A stretch of DNA of 64,000 nt, taken from positions 186,001-250,000 of the forward strand of contig CAWCYZ010000002.1 of the NCBI GenBank assembly GCA_963799925.1. Reading direction: 5' to 3'. Positions 1 through 22,800 of the stretch are shown in pieces. The notes beneath the pieces are model-generated. The model was given only the letters and a program-made list of their open reading frames with translations. It had not been told where the DNA came from and ran no database searches. Both the position numbers and the translations under genes were made by a program. Numbering within the stretch: the first letter of the stretch is position 1; each line of letters opens with the position of its first letter. The stretch comes from DATBQN01 sp963799925 (GTDB lineage: Bacteria; Acidobacteriota; Thermoanaerobaculia; Multivoradales; UBA5704).

Positions 1-10745
<10,745 letters not shown>

Positions 10746-10749
<4 letters not shown>

Positions 10750-10802
10750 GCGGCGAGGAGTCGCCGACGTATTCGTTCAACTGCCCGGCCGCGGCGAGCT
10801 GA
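10746..10802 (+). pseudogene. Remnant of a duplicate subunit B start
   Basis: The GTG at 10746 overlaps the subunit A stop and has the same GGAGG-to-start spacing as the true subunit B start at 11051. It encodes MSGEESPTYSFNCPAAAS and stops at once. The first four codons after the start are those of subunit B (SGEE), after which similarity ends. I read it as the decapitated start of an earlier copy of subunit B. It is not expected to yield a functional protein. Confidence 0.6.
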
Positions 10803-10919
10803 ACGGAAAGCTGAAGAAAAACTGCAAGGAAAACTGAAGAAAAGAAAGGTTGTCCGCATGGTTTCAAGCCTGACACCCTGATGCCACGTTTCGCGGCTCG
10901 CGGACACCTTTGGTAGACG

Positions 10920-11054
10920 GTGGCGACGAGGAACCGCGAAGACATCGATCCCTTTTCCCCTCTGCAGGAGGGCGAGCGGCTGCGCCGCGTCGCGGCGCCG
11001 CTCGCGACAGACGCTCCGAACCACCCGCCGACCGCACCGGAGGCCCGCAGGTGA
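10920..11054 (+). pseudogene. Mini-ORF fusing an NRPS N-terminus to an NRPS C-terminus
   Basis: A 44-codon frame with GTG start. The first 18 residues, MATRNREDIDPFSPLQEG, are a canonical NRPS subunit N-terminus running into the C1 motif. The bases TCCCCTCTGCAGGAGGG are identical to window positions 2-18 in subunit A. The remainder, from ERLRR to APEARR, aligns with the final residues of subunit A (ERLRS...APEARR at 10650-10746). This is what an in-frame deletion of almost an entire subunit A copy would leave behind. It also predicts how the true N-terminus of subunit A, just outside the window, probably reads. Confidence 0.7.
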
Positions 11055-13870
11055 GCGGCGAAGAGCTCGCTACCCTGGCGCTCCCCGAGCCCGCGATCGC
11101 CGAGCCGCTGGGGCGGCAGCGCGCCGACTGGCGCCGCGAGCTGGCCGAGGCGCCGGGAGGCCTGGAGCTGCCGGTGGACCGGCCGCGGCCGCCCGTCCTC
11201 AGCCGCCGCGGCGCGACCTCCGCCCGCCGCCTGCCGGCGGACGCGGCGGCGCGCCTCCGGCAGGCGGCGCGGCGCGAGGAGACGACGCTCGACGCCTTCC
11301 TCCTCGCCGGCTTCGCGGCCCTCCTCGCGCGCTATGGCGGCGTCGAGGACCTCCTGCTCGGCGCCGTCGCCGGCCGGACCTCGCCCCGCAGGCCGCCCGA
11401 ACCCGCGGCGCCTCTCGCGAGCGCCCTGCCGCTGCGCATCCGATGGAACGGCGATCCGAGCTTCCGGCGCCTCCTGGCCCTGGCGGAGGAGGCGCTCGCC
11501 GCGGCGCTCGCCCACGCCGACCTGCCGTTCGAGGCTCTGGCCAGCGAGCTGTGGCCCGCCGGCGACCCGCCGCGCAGCCTGCCGCTCCAGGCGCTCTTCG
11601 CCGGGCCGGGCGCCGCGCGGCCGGCCGGCGAGAGGACGCTCCCGGTCGATCTCTCCCTCTCCATCCAGGAGGTCGAGGGCGAAGGCGGGAAGCTCGCGCT
11701 CCTCCTCGCGCTCGACTACGCCGTCGAGCTCTTCGACGCCTCGACCGCCGCGCGCCTCCTGGCGCACTACGCGGCGCTCCTCGCCGCCGCCGCCGCGTCG
11801 CCGGAGCTGCCGCTCTCGCGCCTGCCGCTCCTCGGCGAGGCCGAGCGCCACCAGCTCCTCGTCGAGTGGAACGACACGGAGTCCGCCTTCCCGCGCCGCG
11901 CGCTCCACAAGCTCTTCGAGGAGCAGGCGGCGGCGCGGCCGGACGCCCCGGCGGTGGTCTGGGACGGCGGGACGCTCACCTACGGCGAGCTCGACCGGCA
12001 GGCCGGCCGCATCGCCCGCCGGCTGCGGCGGCTGGGGGTGGGGCCGGAGTCGCGCGTGGCCCTCTATCTCGAGCGCTCGGCGGAGATGGTGGCGGCGGTC
12101 CTCGGCGTCCTGAAGGCGGGCGGCGCCTACCTGCCGATCGACCTCTCCTATCCGCGGGAGCGCCTGGAGCTCCTGCTGGAGGACGCGGCGCCGGCGGCGG
12201 TCGTCGGCACGCGCCGCTCGCTGGCGTCGCTGCCCGGCAAGGCGCCGCAGCTCGCCGTCGACCTCCTCGCCGTCCATCCGGCGACGGCCCGGCACCTCGC
12301 CACCCGGCTCGCCGCCCGCTCCGTCCCCGGCCAGCCCTCGAAGGGGCTGGTCGATCGGCTGGCCGGCGTCTACCGCGCGACCGGCGGCGACACGCGGACC
12401 ATGATGCAGGCGATGACGCGGGCGCTCGGGGAGGACGCGGAGCCGGCGTCCCGGAAGCCCGCCCCGGAGGCGGAAGACCTCTCGGCCGACGTGCCCGCGG
12501 AGAGCCTCGCCTATGTCCTCTATACCTCGGGCTCGACCGGCACGCCCAACGGCGTCGAGGTGACCCATGGGGCGGTGGCGCGGCTGGTGCGCGAGACGGG
12601 ATACCTCTCCTTCGGCCCGCGGGAGGTCTTCCTCCAGGTGGCGCTCCTGTCCTTCGACGCCTCGACGCTTGAGCTCTGGTGGCCGCTCGCGAACGGTGGC
12701 TGCGTGGCGCTGCCGCCGCCCGGGCGCTTCGCGCTCGGCGACCTCTACGAGCAGGTGGAGCGCCTCGGGGTGACGGCGCTCTTCCTGACCACCGGGCTCT
12801 TCCACGTCGCCGTCGAGGAGGGCCTGGCGGGTCTCGCGGGGCTCTCCCACCTCTTGGTCGGCGGCGACGTCATGTCGCGCGGCCACCTGGAGCAGGCGAT
12901 GGCGGCGCTGCCCGGGGTCGAGATCGTTCACAGCTACGGACCGACCGAGAACACCGTCTTCGCCAGCACCTACCGCGTGCGCGCCGGCCTGGAGGAGGGG
13001 TCGGTGACCATCGGGCGGCCGATCGCGACCTGCCGCGCCTACGTGCTCGACCCCGCTCTCGCGCCCGTGCCGGTGGGCTGCGCCGGCGAGCTCTACCTCG
13101 CCGGCCCGGGCCTCGCGCGCGGCTACCTCGCCCGCCGCGAGCTGACGGCGGAGCGCTTCCTCCCCAACCCGTTCGAGGAGGGGAGGCTCTACAAGACCGG
13201 GGACCTGGTGCGATGGCGCGCCGACGGCACGCTCGCGTTCCTCGGGCGGCACGACTTCCAGGTCAAGGTGCGCGGCTTCCGCGTCGAGCCCGGGGAGATC
13301 GAGAACGCCCTCCTGCAGCACCCGCAGGTGCGCGAGGCGGCGGTGGTGGGGCTCGCCGAGGGCGGGCGCGACCACCGCGTGGTGGCGTACTACGTGATGG
13401 AGGCTGGCGCGGAGGCGACCTCGCTGGACCTGCGCGCCTTCCTGCGCGCGCGCCTGCCGGAGCACATGGTGCCCGCCGCCTTCGTGCCGCTGCCGGCGCT
13501 GCCGCTCACCGGCGTCGGCAAGCTCGACCGGCGGGCGCTGCCGGCCCCCGAGGCGCTCGGGCCGGCGGCGGGCGAGCCGGCGGCCGCGGCGCGGCGCGCC
13601 GTGGCCCGCGATCCGAGCGATCTGGGCGATTTGGGCGACCTGGTCACCCAGCTCCTCGCCGGCCTCTGGGAGGAGGTGCTCGACCCCGATCCGCGGCGCG
13701 GCTCGGCCGCCGACGGCGCCCTCGCCTTCGAGGCGAGCCGGCGGCTCGGCGTCCACGACGACTTCTTCGACCTGGGCGGGCATTCGCTCTCGGTCATGCG
13801 CCTGCTGTCGCGCATCCGCCAGACGTTCGGAGTGGAGCTCGGCGCGCAGACGATCTTCGCCTTCCCCACC
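11051..13870 (+). other. NRPS module 3: truncated C, A with internal insert, PCP
   Basis: The module opens at the point of a C domain normally reached after the HHxxxDG lobe (WRRELAEAPGGLELPVDRPRPP), so the catalytic His half is missing. A3 carries an extra segment (about 12255-12440) resembling DUF1800 between core motifs A2 and A3. Its P-loop reads TSGSTGTPNG, with Asn where the other six A domains have Lys. Pocket residues read from FDASTLEL, LFLTTGLFH, LLVGGDVM and SYGPTENTVF give D-A-L-F-L-G-S-V-F-K, closest to aliphatic (Val/Ile/Leu) codes. PCP3 has DDFFDLGGHS. The module may be impaired on three counts, but each could also reflect assembly artefact. Confidence 0.78.
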
Positions 13871-16800
13871 CTCTCCGCGCAGGCGCGCGTGGTCGCCGCG
13901 GCGCGCCGGGGGGAGGAGAGCGCGCTGCCGCCGCTCGCCAAGATCCCGCGGCAGGGGCCGCCGGCGCTCTCCTTCGCGCAGCAGCGGCTCTGGTTCCTCG
14001 ACCGCCTGGCGCCGGAGAGCCCGCTCTACAACGTCCCGGCGGCCTGGCTCCTCTCCGGGGGCTCGCTCCGGCGGCGCTCGCCGCCGCCCTCACCGAGATC
14101 GTCCGCCGGCACGAGACGCTGCGTACCCGGTTCGTCGAGGTGGACGGCGAGCCCCGGCAGGAGATCGGCGCCCCCTGGCGGGTGCCGCTGCCGCAGGTGG
14201 ACCTCCGCGGCCTCGGGCGGGAGCGGCGCTTGGGCGAGCTGGCGCGCCTGCGCGCCGACGAGGCGGGCCGGCCGTTCCACCTCGCCCGCGGCCCCCTGCT
14301 GCGGGCCGGCCTGGTGCGGCTGGGCGAGGAGGAGCACGCGCAATTGCCTGGGAACGCGCGCGCTACGCACGCGCTTCTGCTCACCGTGCACCACATCGTC
14401 TACGACGGCTGGTCCGAAGGGGTGCTCACGGCCGAGCTCACGGCGCTCTACGCGGCGGCCATCGAGGGGCGTCCCTCGCCGCTCGGCGAGCTCGCGGTGC
14501 AGTACGCCGACTTCGCCGCCTGGCAGCGCGCCTGGCCGCCGGAGGTGCTCGGGCGGCAGCTCGCCTACTGGCGCGACGAGCTCGCGGGGGCGCCGGCGGC
14601 GCTGCCGCTGCCGGTCGACCGGCCGCGCCCGGCGGCGCCGAGCTTCCGCGGCGCGAGCGCGATGCTCCGCCTGCCGGCGGCGGCGGCGGCAGGGCTGCGC
14701 CAGGCGGCGCGGCGGCAGGGGACGACGCTCTACATGCTGCTCCTCGCCGGCTTCGCGGCGCTCCTGGCGCGCGCCACCGGCGAGGCGGACCTGCTCGTCG
14801 GCACACCGGTCGCCGACCGCACGCGGCCGGAGGTCGAGGGGCTGATCGGCTTCTTCGTCAACACGCTGGTGATCCGGGCGCGCGCGGCCGGCGATCCGGC
14901 CTTCCGCGATCTGCTCGCGGCGGTGCGCGACACGGCGCTCTCCGCCTTCGCCCATCAGGACCTGCCCTTCGAGATGCTGGTCGAGGAGCTGCGGCCGGAG
15001 CGCGACCTGTCGAGGAACCCGCTGGTGCAGGTGCTCTTCGCCTTCCAGGGCGCCGGGCAGGCCGCGGCGGGCGACGGCGCCGGGCTGCGCCTCGTGCGGC
15101 TCCCCTGGGGCGAGCGGGCGACGGCGAAGTTCGACCTCCTCCTCTCGGCGATGGAGCTGCCGGGCGAGGGCGGCGAGGCGGAGCTCGGCCTGGTCCTCGA
15201 GTACGCGGCGGACCTCTTCACCGCGACGACCGCGGCGCGCCTCCTCGCCCACTACGGAGCGCTCGTCGCCGGGGCGGCGGCGGCGCCGGAGCTGCCGCTC
15301 TCGTCCCTGCCGCTCCTCTCCGCGGCCGAGCGCCACCAGCTCGTCGCGGAATGGAACGACACGGCGTCGGACTTCCCGCGCCGCCCCGTGCACCGCCTGT
15401 TCGAGGAGCAGGCGGCGGCGCGGCCCGACGCGACGGCCGTCGTCTGGGACGGCGGCGCGCTCACCTACGGCGAGCTCGACCGGCGCGCCGGCCGCATCGC
15501 CCGCCGGCTGCGGCGTCTGGGCGTGGGCCTCGAGTCGCGGGTCACCGTCTGCGCCGAGCGCTCGGCGGAGCTGGTCGTCGCGCTCCTCGGCGCCTTGAAG
15601 GCTGGCGCCGCCTACCTGCCGCTCGACCCCTCCTATCCGCGCGAGCGGCTGGCGCTCCTCCTGGCCGACGCGGCGCCGGCGGCCCTGGTGGGCCCGCGGC
15701 GCCTCCTCGCGGCGCTGCCGGGGACGGCGCCCCGCCTCGCGATCGAGGACGCCTTCGACGATGCGGACGCCGCGCCCGCAGCGCCTGCCGCGCCCACATC
15801 GATGGACGTGCCGCCCGAGGGGCTCGCCTACGTGCTCTACACCTCCGGCTCGACGGGCACGCCCAAAGGCGTCGAGGTCAGCCACCGGGCGGTGGTGCGG
15901 CTGGTGCGCGAGGCGGGCTACGCCGCCTTCGGCCCCGGCGAGGTCTACCTCCAGCTCGTGCCGATGTCCTTCGACGTGGCGACCTTCGAGCTCTGGGGGC
16001 CGCTCCTGAACGGCGGCCTTCTGGCGCTCCTGCCGCCCGGGCCGTACACCCTCGCCGACCTCTACGCCGCGGTCGCGCGCCACGGCGTCACGACGCTCTG
16101 GCTCACCGCGGGCGTCTTCCACCTCGCGGTCGAGGAGGGGATCGCGCCGCTCGGCGGCCTGCGGCAGCTCCTCGCCGGCGGCGACGTCCTGTCGCGCCCC
16201 CACGTCCTGCGGGCGCTCGCCGCCCTCCCCGCGGTCGAGATCGTCGACGGCTACGGCCCGACGGAGAACACGACCTTCTCGACCACCCACCGCCTGCGCG
16301 GCGGGCTCGGGCCGGGCGAGCCGTCGGTGCCGATCGGGCGGCCGGTCGCCGCGAGCCGCGCCTACGTGCTCGACGGCGCGCTCTCGCCGCTCCCGGTCGC
16401 CTGCGTCGGCGAGCTCTACGTGGGCGGCGCCGGGGTGGCGCGCGGCTATCTCGGGCGGCCCGAGCTGACCGCCGAGCGCTTTCTGCCGGACCCGTTCGGC
16501 CTGGCCGGCGAGGATCGTCTCTACCGCACCGGCGATCTCGCGCGGTGGCGCCCGGACGGGATGCTCGATTTCCTCGGCCGGCGCGACTTCCAGGTCAAGG
16601 TGCGCGGCTTCCGCGTCGAGCCCGCGGAGGTCGAGAGCGCGCTCCTCGGCCACCCGGGCGTGCGCGAGGCGGTGGTGACGGCGGCGGCCGACGCCGCCGG
16701 CGGCCACCGGCTGATCGCCTACTACGTGGCGGAGGGCGGCGGCGGGCCGGCGACGGAGGAGCTCGCCGCCGGCCTCCGCGCGCGCCTGCCGGAGCACATG

Positions 16801-19800
16801 GTGCCGGGGACCTTCGTGCGCCTCCCGGAGCTGCCGCTCAATGCCAACGGCAAGGTCGACCGGCGGGCGCTCCCGGCGGTCGACCGACCCGCGAGCTCGG
16901 CCGGCGGGGGAGAGGAGGGCGGCGCCCAGGCCGTCGTCGCGCCGCGCAAGCGACCGTCGAGGAGGTGATCGCGGGGATCTGGACGGAGGTCCTGGGCATC
17001 CCCCGCGCGCTCTCCGTCGAGGAGAGCTTCTTCCATCTCGGCGGCCACTCGCTCCTCGCCATCCGCATGCTGTCGCGCCTCTCCGCGGCGCTCGGCGCGG
17101 ACTTGCCCGTGCAGCAGGTCTTCGAGTCGCCGACGATCGCCGGCCTCGCCGCGGCGGTGGCCGCGGCCGCGGCATCCGTTCCCGGCGCGGCAGGGCCGGC
17201 CCTGCCGCCGCTCGCGCCGCGCGCCGCGGCCGTGGGCGTCGGCGGCGCGCCCCTCTCCTACGCGCAGCGGCGGCTCTGGTTCCTCGACCGCCTGGCGCCG
17301 GGGAGCCCGGCCTACAACGTCCCCTCCGCCTATGCCCTGGCGGGGCCGCTGGCGCCGGTGGCGCTCGCCGCCGCGCTCTCGGCGGTCGAGCGCCGCCACG
17401 CGGTCCTCCGCGCCCGCTTCGTCGAGCGCGACGGCGAGCCGCGGCAGGAGGTCGCCGCGCCGCGCCCGCGGCTCCTGCCGCTCGTGGACCTAAGCACCCT
17501 GGCGCCGGAGCGCCGGAGCGCCGAGCTCCGGCGCCTCCGCGACGAGGAGGGGGAACGGCCGTTCGACCTCGCGCGGGGGCCGCTCGTGCGCGCCGGGCTC
17601 GCCCGCCTGGGCGCCGCGGAGCACGCCCTCCTCCTCACCTTCCATCACGCCGTCTACGACGGCTGGTCCGAGGGGGTGCTCCTGCCCGAGCTCGCGGCGC
17701 TCTACGGGGCGGCGCTCGCCGGGCGGCCGTCGCCCCTTCCCGAGCCGGCCCTCCAGTATGCCGACTTCGCGGCCTGGCAACAGGACTGGCCGCCCGAGGT
17801 GCTCGGCCGTCAGCTCGCCTACTGGCGCGGGCAGCTCGCCGCGGCGCCTCTCGCCCTCGAGCTGCCGGCCGACCGGCCGCGCCCGGCGGTGCAGAGCTTC
17901 CGCGGCGCCAGCCGCCGCCGGCTCCTCGCGGCGCCGGAGGCGGCGCGCCTCCGCCAGGCGGCGCGGCGCGAAGGGGCGACGCTCTACATGCTCCTCCTCG
18001 CGGCCTTCACGGCCACCCTGGCGCGCCACGGCGGCCAGGAGGACCTCCTCGTCGGCACGCCGGTCGCGAACCGCGCGCGGCCGGAGCTCGAGGGGCTGAT
18101 CGGCTTCTTCGTCAACACGTTGGTCCTGCGGACGCGGCTGGCGGGCGATCCGGGGTTCCGCCGCCTGCTGGCCGCGGCGCGCGAGACGGCGCTCGCCGCC
18201 TTCGCCCACCAGGACCTCCCCTTCGAGGCCCTGGTCGAGGACCTGCGGCCGGAGCGCGACCTGTCGCGCCCCCCCCTCGTCCAGGCGATGCTGTCGCTGG
18301 GGAGCGCCGGCCTCCCGGAGCGCTCGCTCGGCGGGCGGCCTCCGCCTGGCGCGCCTCCCGTCGGGCGAGCGGACGACGGCGAAGCTCGACCTCTCGCTCG
18401 CGGCCACAGAGATCGGGGGCGAGCCCGCCGGGGCGCCGGTAGGCGAGGGCGGCGAGCGCGGCCTGCTCCTCGAGCTGGAGTACGCGGCGGACCTCTTCCA
18501 CGCCGCGACCGCGGAGCGGCTCCTGGCCCACTTCGCGACGCTCCTCCGCGGCGCCGCAGAGGATCTGGATCTGGAGCCGGAGCTGCCGCTCTCGCGCCTG
18601 CCGCTCCTGGCGCCCGCCGAGCGCCACCAGCTCGTCGCCGAGTGGAACGACACGGCGGCGCCGCTCCCGCGCCGGACGGTCCACGCCCTCTTCGCGGCGC
18701 AGGCGGCGGCGCGTCCCGACGCGGTCGCCCTCTCGTGGGAGGGGGGCGCGATGAGCTACGGCGAGCTCGACCGGCGCGCCGGCGGGATCGCCCGGCGGCT
18801 GCGGCGGCTGGGGGTCGGGGCCGACGCGCGGGTGGGGATCCTGACCGAGCGCTCGCCGGAGATGGTGGCGGCCCTCCTCGGCATCCTGAAGGCCGGCGGC
18901 GGCTACCTGCCGCTCGACCCCGCCTATCCGCGGGCGCGCCTGGAGCTCCTCCTGGACGACGCCGCTCCGGCGGCGGTCGTGGGCCCCGGGCGCCTCCTCG
19001 CGGCGCTCGCCGGGAGCCTGCCCAGCCTGCCCAGACTGGCGCTCGACGCGCCCGATCTGTGGGAGACGCCGCCCGCGGCTCCGGCTCCGGCCCCGACGCG
19101 GCCGCCCCCTCGTGGGACGAGACGTCTCCCGAGGGGCTCGCCTACGTGCTCTACACCTCGGGCTCGACGGGCCGGCCGAAGGGGGTCGAGGTCGTCCACC
19201 AGGGGATCGTCCGGCTCGTCCGCGAGGCCGGCTACGCGGCGTTCGGCCCCGGCGAGGTCTTCCTCCAGCTCTCGCCGATGTCGTTCGACGCCGCGACGAT
19301 CGAGCTCTGGGCGCCGCTCTTGAACGGCGGCCGCCTGGCGATCCTGCCGCCGGGGCGCTTCGGGCTCCAGGACGTCTACGCGGCCGTGGCGCGCGAGGGG
19401 GTGACGACCCTCTTCCTGACCACCGGCCTCTTCCACCTCGCGGTCGAGGACGGGCCGGAGGATCTGGCGGCGCTCTCCGGCCTGCGCCAGCTCCTCTCGG
19501 GCGGCGACGTGATGTCGCGCCAGCACCTCGAGCGGGCGCTGGCGGCGCTCCCCGCGGTCGAGATCGTCCACTGCTACGGCCCGACCGAGAACACCACTAA
19601 CAGCACCGCCTACCGGGTGCGCGCCGGCCTGGGCGAGGGGTCGGTGACGATCGGGCGGCCGCTCGCGCGGAGCCGGGCCCACGTGCTCGACCGCTCGCTC
19701 GCGCCGCTCCCCGTGGGCTCGCCCGGCGAGCTCTACGTCGGCGGCTCGGGCCTGGCGCGCGGCTACCTCGGCCTCCCCGCGGCGACGGCGGAGAGCTTCG

Positions 19801-22800
19801 TGCCCGACCCCTTCGCGGCGGATGGCTCGCTAGGCCGGCGCTCGCGGTCGATTGGACGGCGAGCTAGGCGCTCGCCTCTATCGCACCGGCGACCTGGCGC
19901 GCTGGCGCCACGACGGGACGCTCGAGTTCCTCGGCCGGCGCGACCTGCAGATCAAGGTGCGCGGCTTCCGCATCGAGCCGGGGGAGGTCGAGAGCGCGCT
20001 CCTCCGCCACCCCGCGGTGCGCGAGGCGTTCGTCGCGGCGCTCCCCGAGGGCGGCGGCGGCCACCGGCTGGTCGCCTACTACGCGGTAGCGGAGGATACG
20101 GACGCCGGAGCCGCGCCGGGCGCGGGCGAGCTGCGCGCCCACCTCCGCGAGCGCCTGCCGGAGCACATGGTGCCGGCGGCCTTCGTGCGCCTCCCGGCGC
20201 TGCCGCTCACCCCGCACGGCAAGGTCGACCGGCGGGCGCTGCCGGCGCCCGAGGAGGTCCTGGCGGGGGGCGAGCCGGCGGGCGAGCCGGGAACCGTGCC
20301 GCGGACGCCGCCCGCGAGCCCGGTCGAGGAGGTGATCGCCGGGATCTGGGAGGATCTCCTCGGCCTCGACCGGCCGGTCGGGACGGAGGAGGACTTCTTC
20401 CACCTGGGCGGCCACTCGCTCCTCGTCACCCGGCTCCTCTCGCGCCTGCGCCAGGCCCTGGGCGTCGACCTGCCGGTCCAGCGGGCCTTCGCGTCGCCGA
20501 CGGTCGCCGGCCTCGCCGCGGCGGTGGCCGCCGCCGCCGGCCGGCGGGAGGACGCCCTGCCACCCATCGTGCCAGCTCGAGTGCCGCGACGGCGTCCTGC
20601 CGCTCTCCTACCCGCAGCAGCGGCTCTGGTTCATGGACCGGCTGGCGCCGGAGAGCCCGACCTACAACATCCCCTCGGCCCATCTCCTGCGCGGGCCGCT
20701 CGACCGGGCGGCGCTCGCCGCCGCCCTCGCCGGGGTCGTCCGCCGCCACGAGGCGCTGCGCACGCGGATCGTCGCCGCGCACGGCAACCCCGGGCAGGAG
20801 GTCTGCCCGCCGCCGCCCTCGCCGCCGGAGCCCCTGCCGCTCGCCGACCTCGCCGGCCTGCCGCCGGCGCGCCGTGCGCCGGAGCTCGCCCGGCTCGGCG
20901 GGCGCGAGGCCCGCCGCGGCTTCGACCTCGAGAGCGGCCCGCCGCTCCGCGCCGCGCTCGTGCGGCTCGGCGAGGACGACCACGCCTTCCTCCTCACCCT
21001 CCACCACATCGCCGCGGACGGCTGGTCGGACGGGGTGCTGCTCTCCGAGCTCGCGGTCCTCTATGCCGCGGCGGCGGCGGGGGAGCCGTCGCCGCTCGCC
21101 CCGCTGGCCCTCCAGTACGCCGACTTCGCGGCCTGGCAGCGGGCCTGGCCGGAGGAGGCGCTCGCGGCGCAGCTCGCCTACTGGACGGACAAGCTCGCCG
21201 GCACGCCGGCGCTCGAGCTGCCGGGCGACCGGGCGCGGCCGGCGATCGCGAGCTACCGCGGCGACACCCAGGCGCTCGACCTGCCGCCGGATCTCACCGG
21301 CGCCGTCCGCCGCCTGGCGCGCCGCCACCAGGCGACCGTCTTCATGGTCCTTCTCGCCGCCTGGCACGCGCTCCTCGCGCGGCATTCCGGCCAGGCGGAC
21401 TTCGCCGTCGGCACGCCGGTCGCGAACCGCACCCGGCCGGAGCTCGAGCCGCTCGTCGGGCTGTTCCTGAACATGCTCGCCCTGCGCAGCGACGGCGGCG
21501 GCGACCCGAGCTTCGCCGAGCTCCTGTCGCGCGTGCGGCGGACCGCCCTCGAGGCCTACGACCATGCCGACATCCCCTTCGAGCGCATCGTCGACCGGGT
21601 CAACCCGGTGCGCGACCGCAGCCGGCAGCCGCTCATGCAGACCCTCCTCGCCCTCGACAGCACCCCCTCGGCGCCGCTCGCCCTGCGGGACCTCGAGGTC
21701 ACGGCTCTCACCCTCTCCGCCCGCGTCTCCCGCTTCGACTTGAGCCTGGGCGTCGTCGACCGCGGCGGAGCGCTCGCCGGCGGCCTCGAGTACAGCACCG
21801 CCCTCTTCGACCGCACCTCGATGGCGCGCCTCGCGGGCCACCTCGTCCGCCTCCTGACGGCGGCGGCGGGCGACCCGTCGCGCCGCGTGGCGGAGATCGA
21901 GCTCCTGTCGCCGGCCGAGCGGCAGCAGCTCGTCGCCGAGCTCAACGACACGGCGGCCGACTTCTCGGGCGCCCCCGGCATCGGCGCCGACCCCCGTCTC
22001 CACCGCTGGATCGAGCGGCAGGCGGCGAGGACGCCGGACGAGACGGCGGTCGTCGGCGAGGACGAATCGCTCACCTACGGCGAGCTCAACGCCCGCGCCA
22101 ACCGCCTGGCCCGCCGCCTGCGCCGGCTGGGGGTCCAGGTCGACGAGCCGGTCGCCCTCTGCGCCGAGCGCTCGCCGGCGCTGGTCGTGGGTCTCCTCGC
22201 CATCCTGAAGGCCGGCGGCGCCTACCTGCCGCTCGACCCGTCCTATCCGCCCGAGCGGCTGGCCTTCATGCTCGAGGACGGGCTGGGCGGCCTCGCGGCG
22301 CCGGTGCTCCTGGCGCCGGCGGCGCTCCTCTCCCGGCTGGCCGGGCCGGGCGCTGCCGTGGGCGCCCGTCGGATCGACCTCGACGAGATCGCCAGCCCGG
22401 CCGGCCTGGACGGCGCCGACGGCGACGTCCGCGATCTGGCGGGGGGCGCCGGGGCGGACAACCTGGCCTACGTCATCTACACCTCGGGATCGACGGGCCG
22501 GCCGAAGGGCGTGATGAACACGCACCGGGGCATCGTCAACCGGCTGCTGTGGATGCAGCAGGCCTACGGCCTCACGCCCGCCGACCGGGTGCTGCAGAAG
22601 ACCCCGCTGAGCTTCGACGTGTCGGTGTGGGAGCTGTTCTGGCCGCTCGTGGTGGGGGCGCGGCTGGTGCTGGCGCGGCCGGGCGGCCAGCGCGACCCGG
22701 CCTATCTGGTGCGGCGGATCGCCGAGCAGGGGATCACGACACTGCACTTCGTGCCGGCGATGCTGCAGGCCTTCCTGGAGCAGCCGGACCTCGACCGCTG

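Noticed and set aside
10910..11050. TTG 10910 as the start of subunit B
   Set aside because: The added residues are junction debris in the wrong frame for the NRPS N-terminus relic; GTG 11051 has the ribosome site and overlaps the stop.
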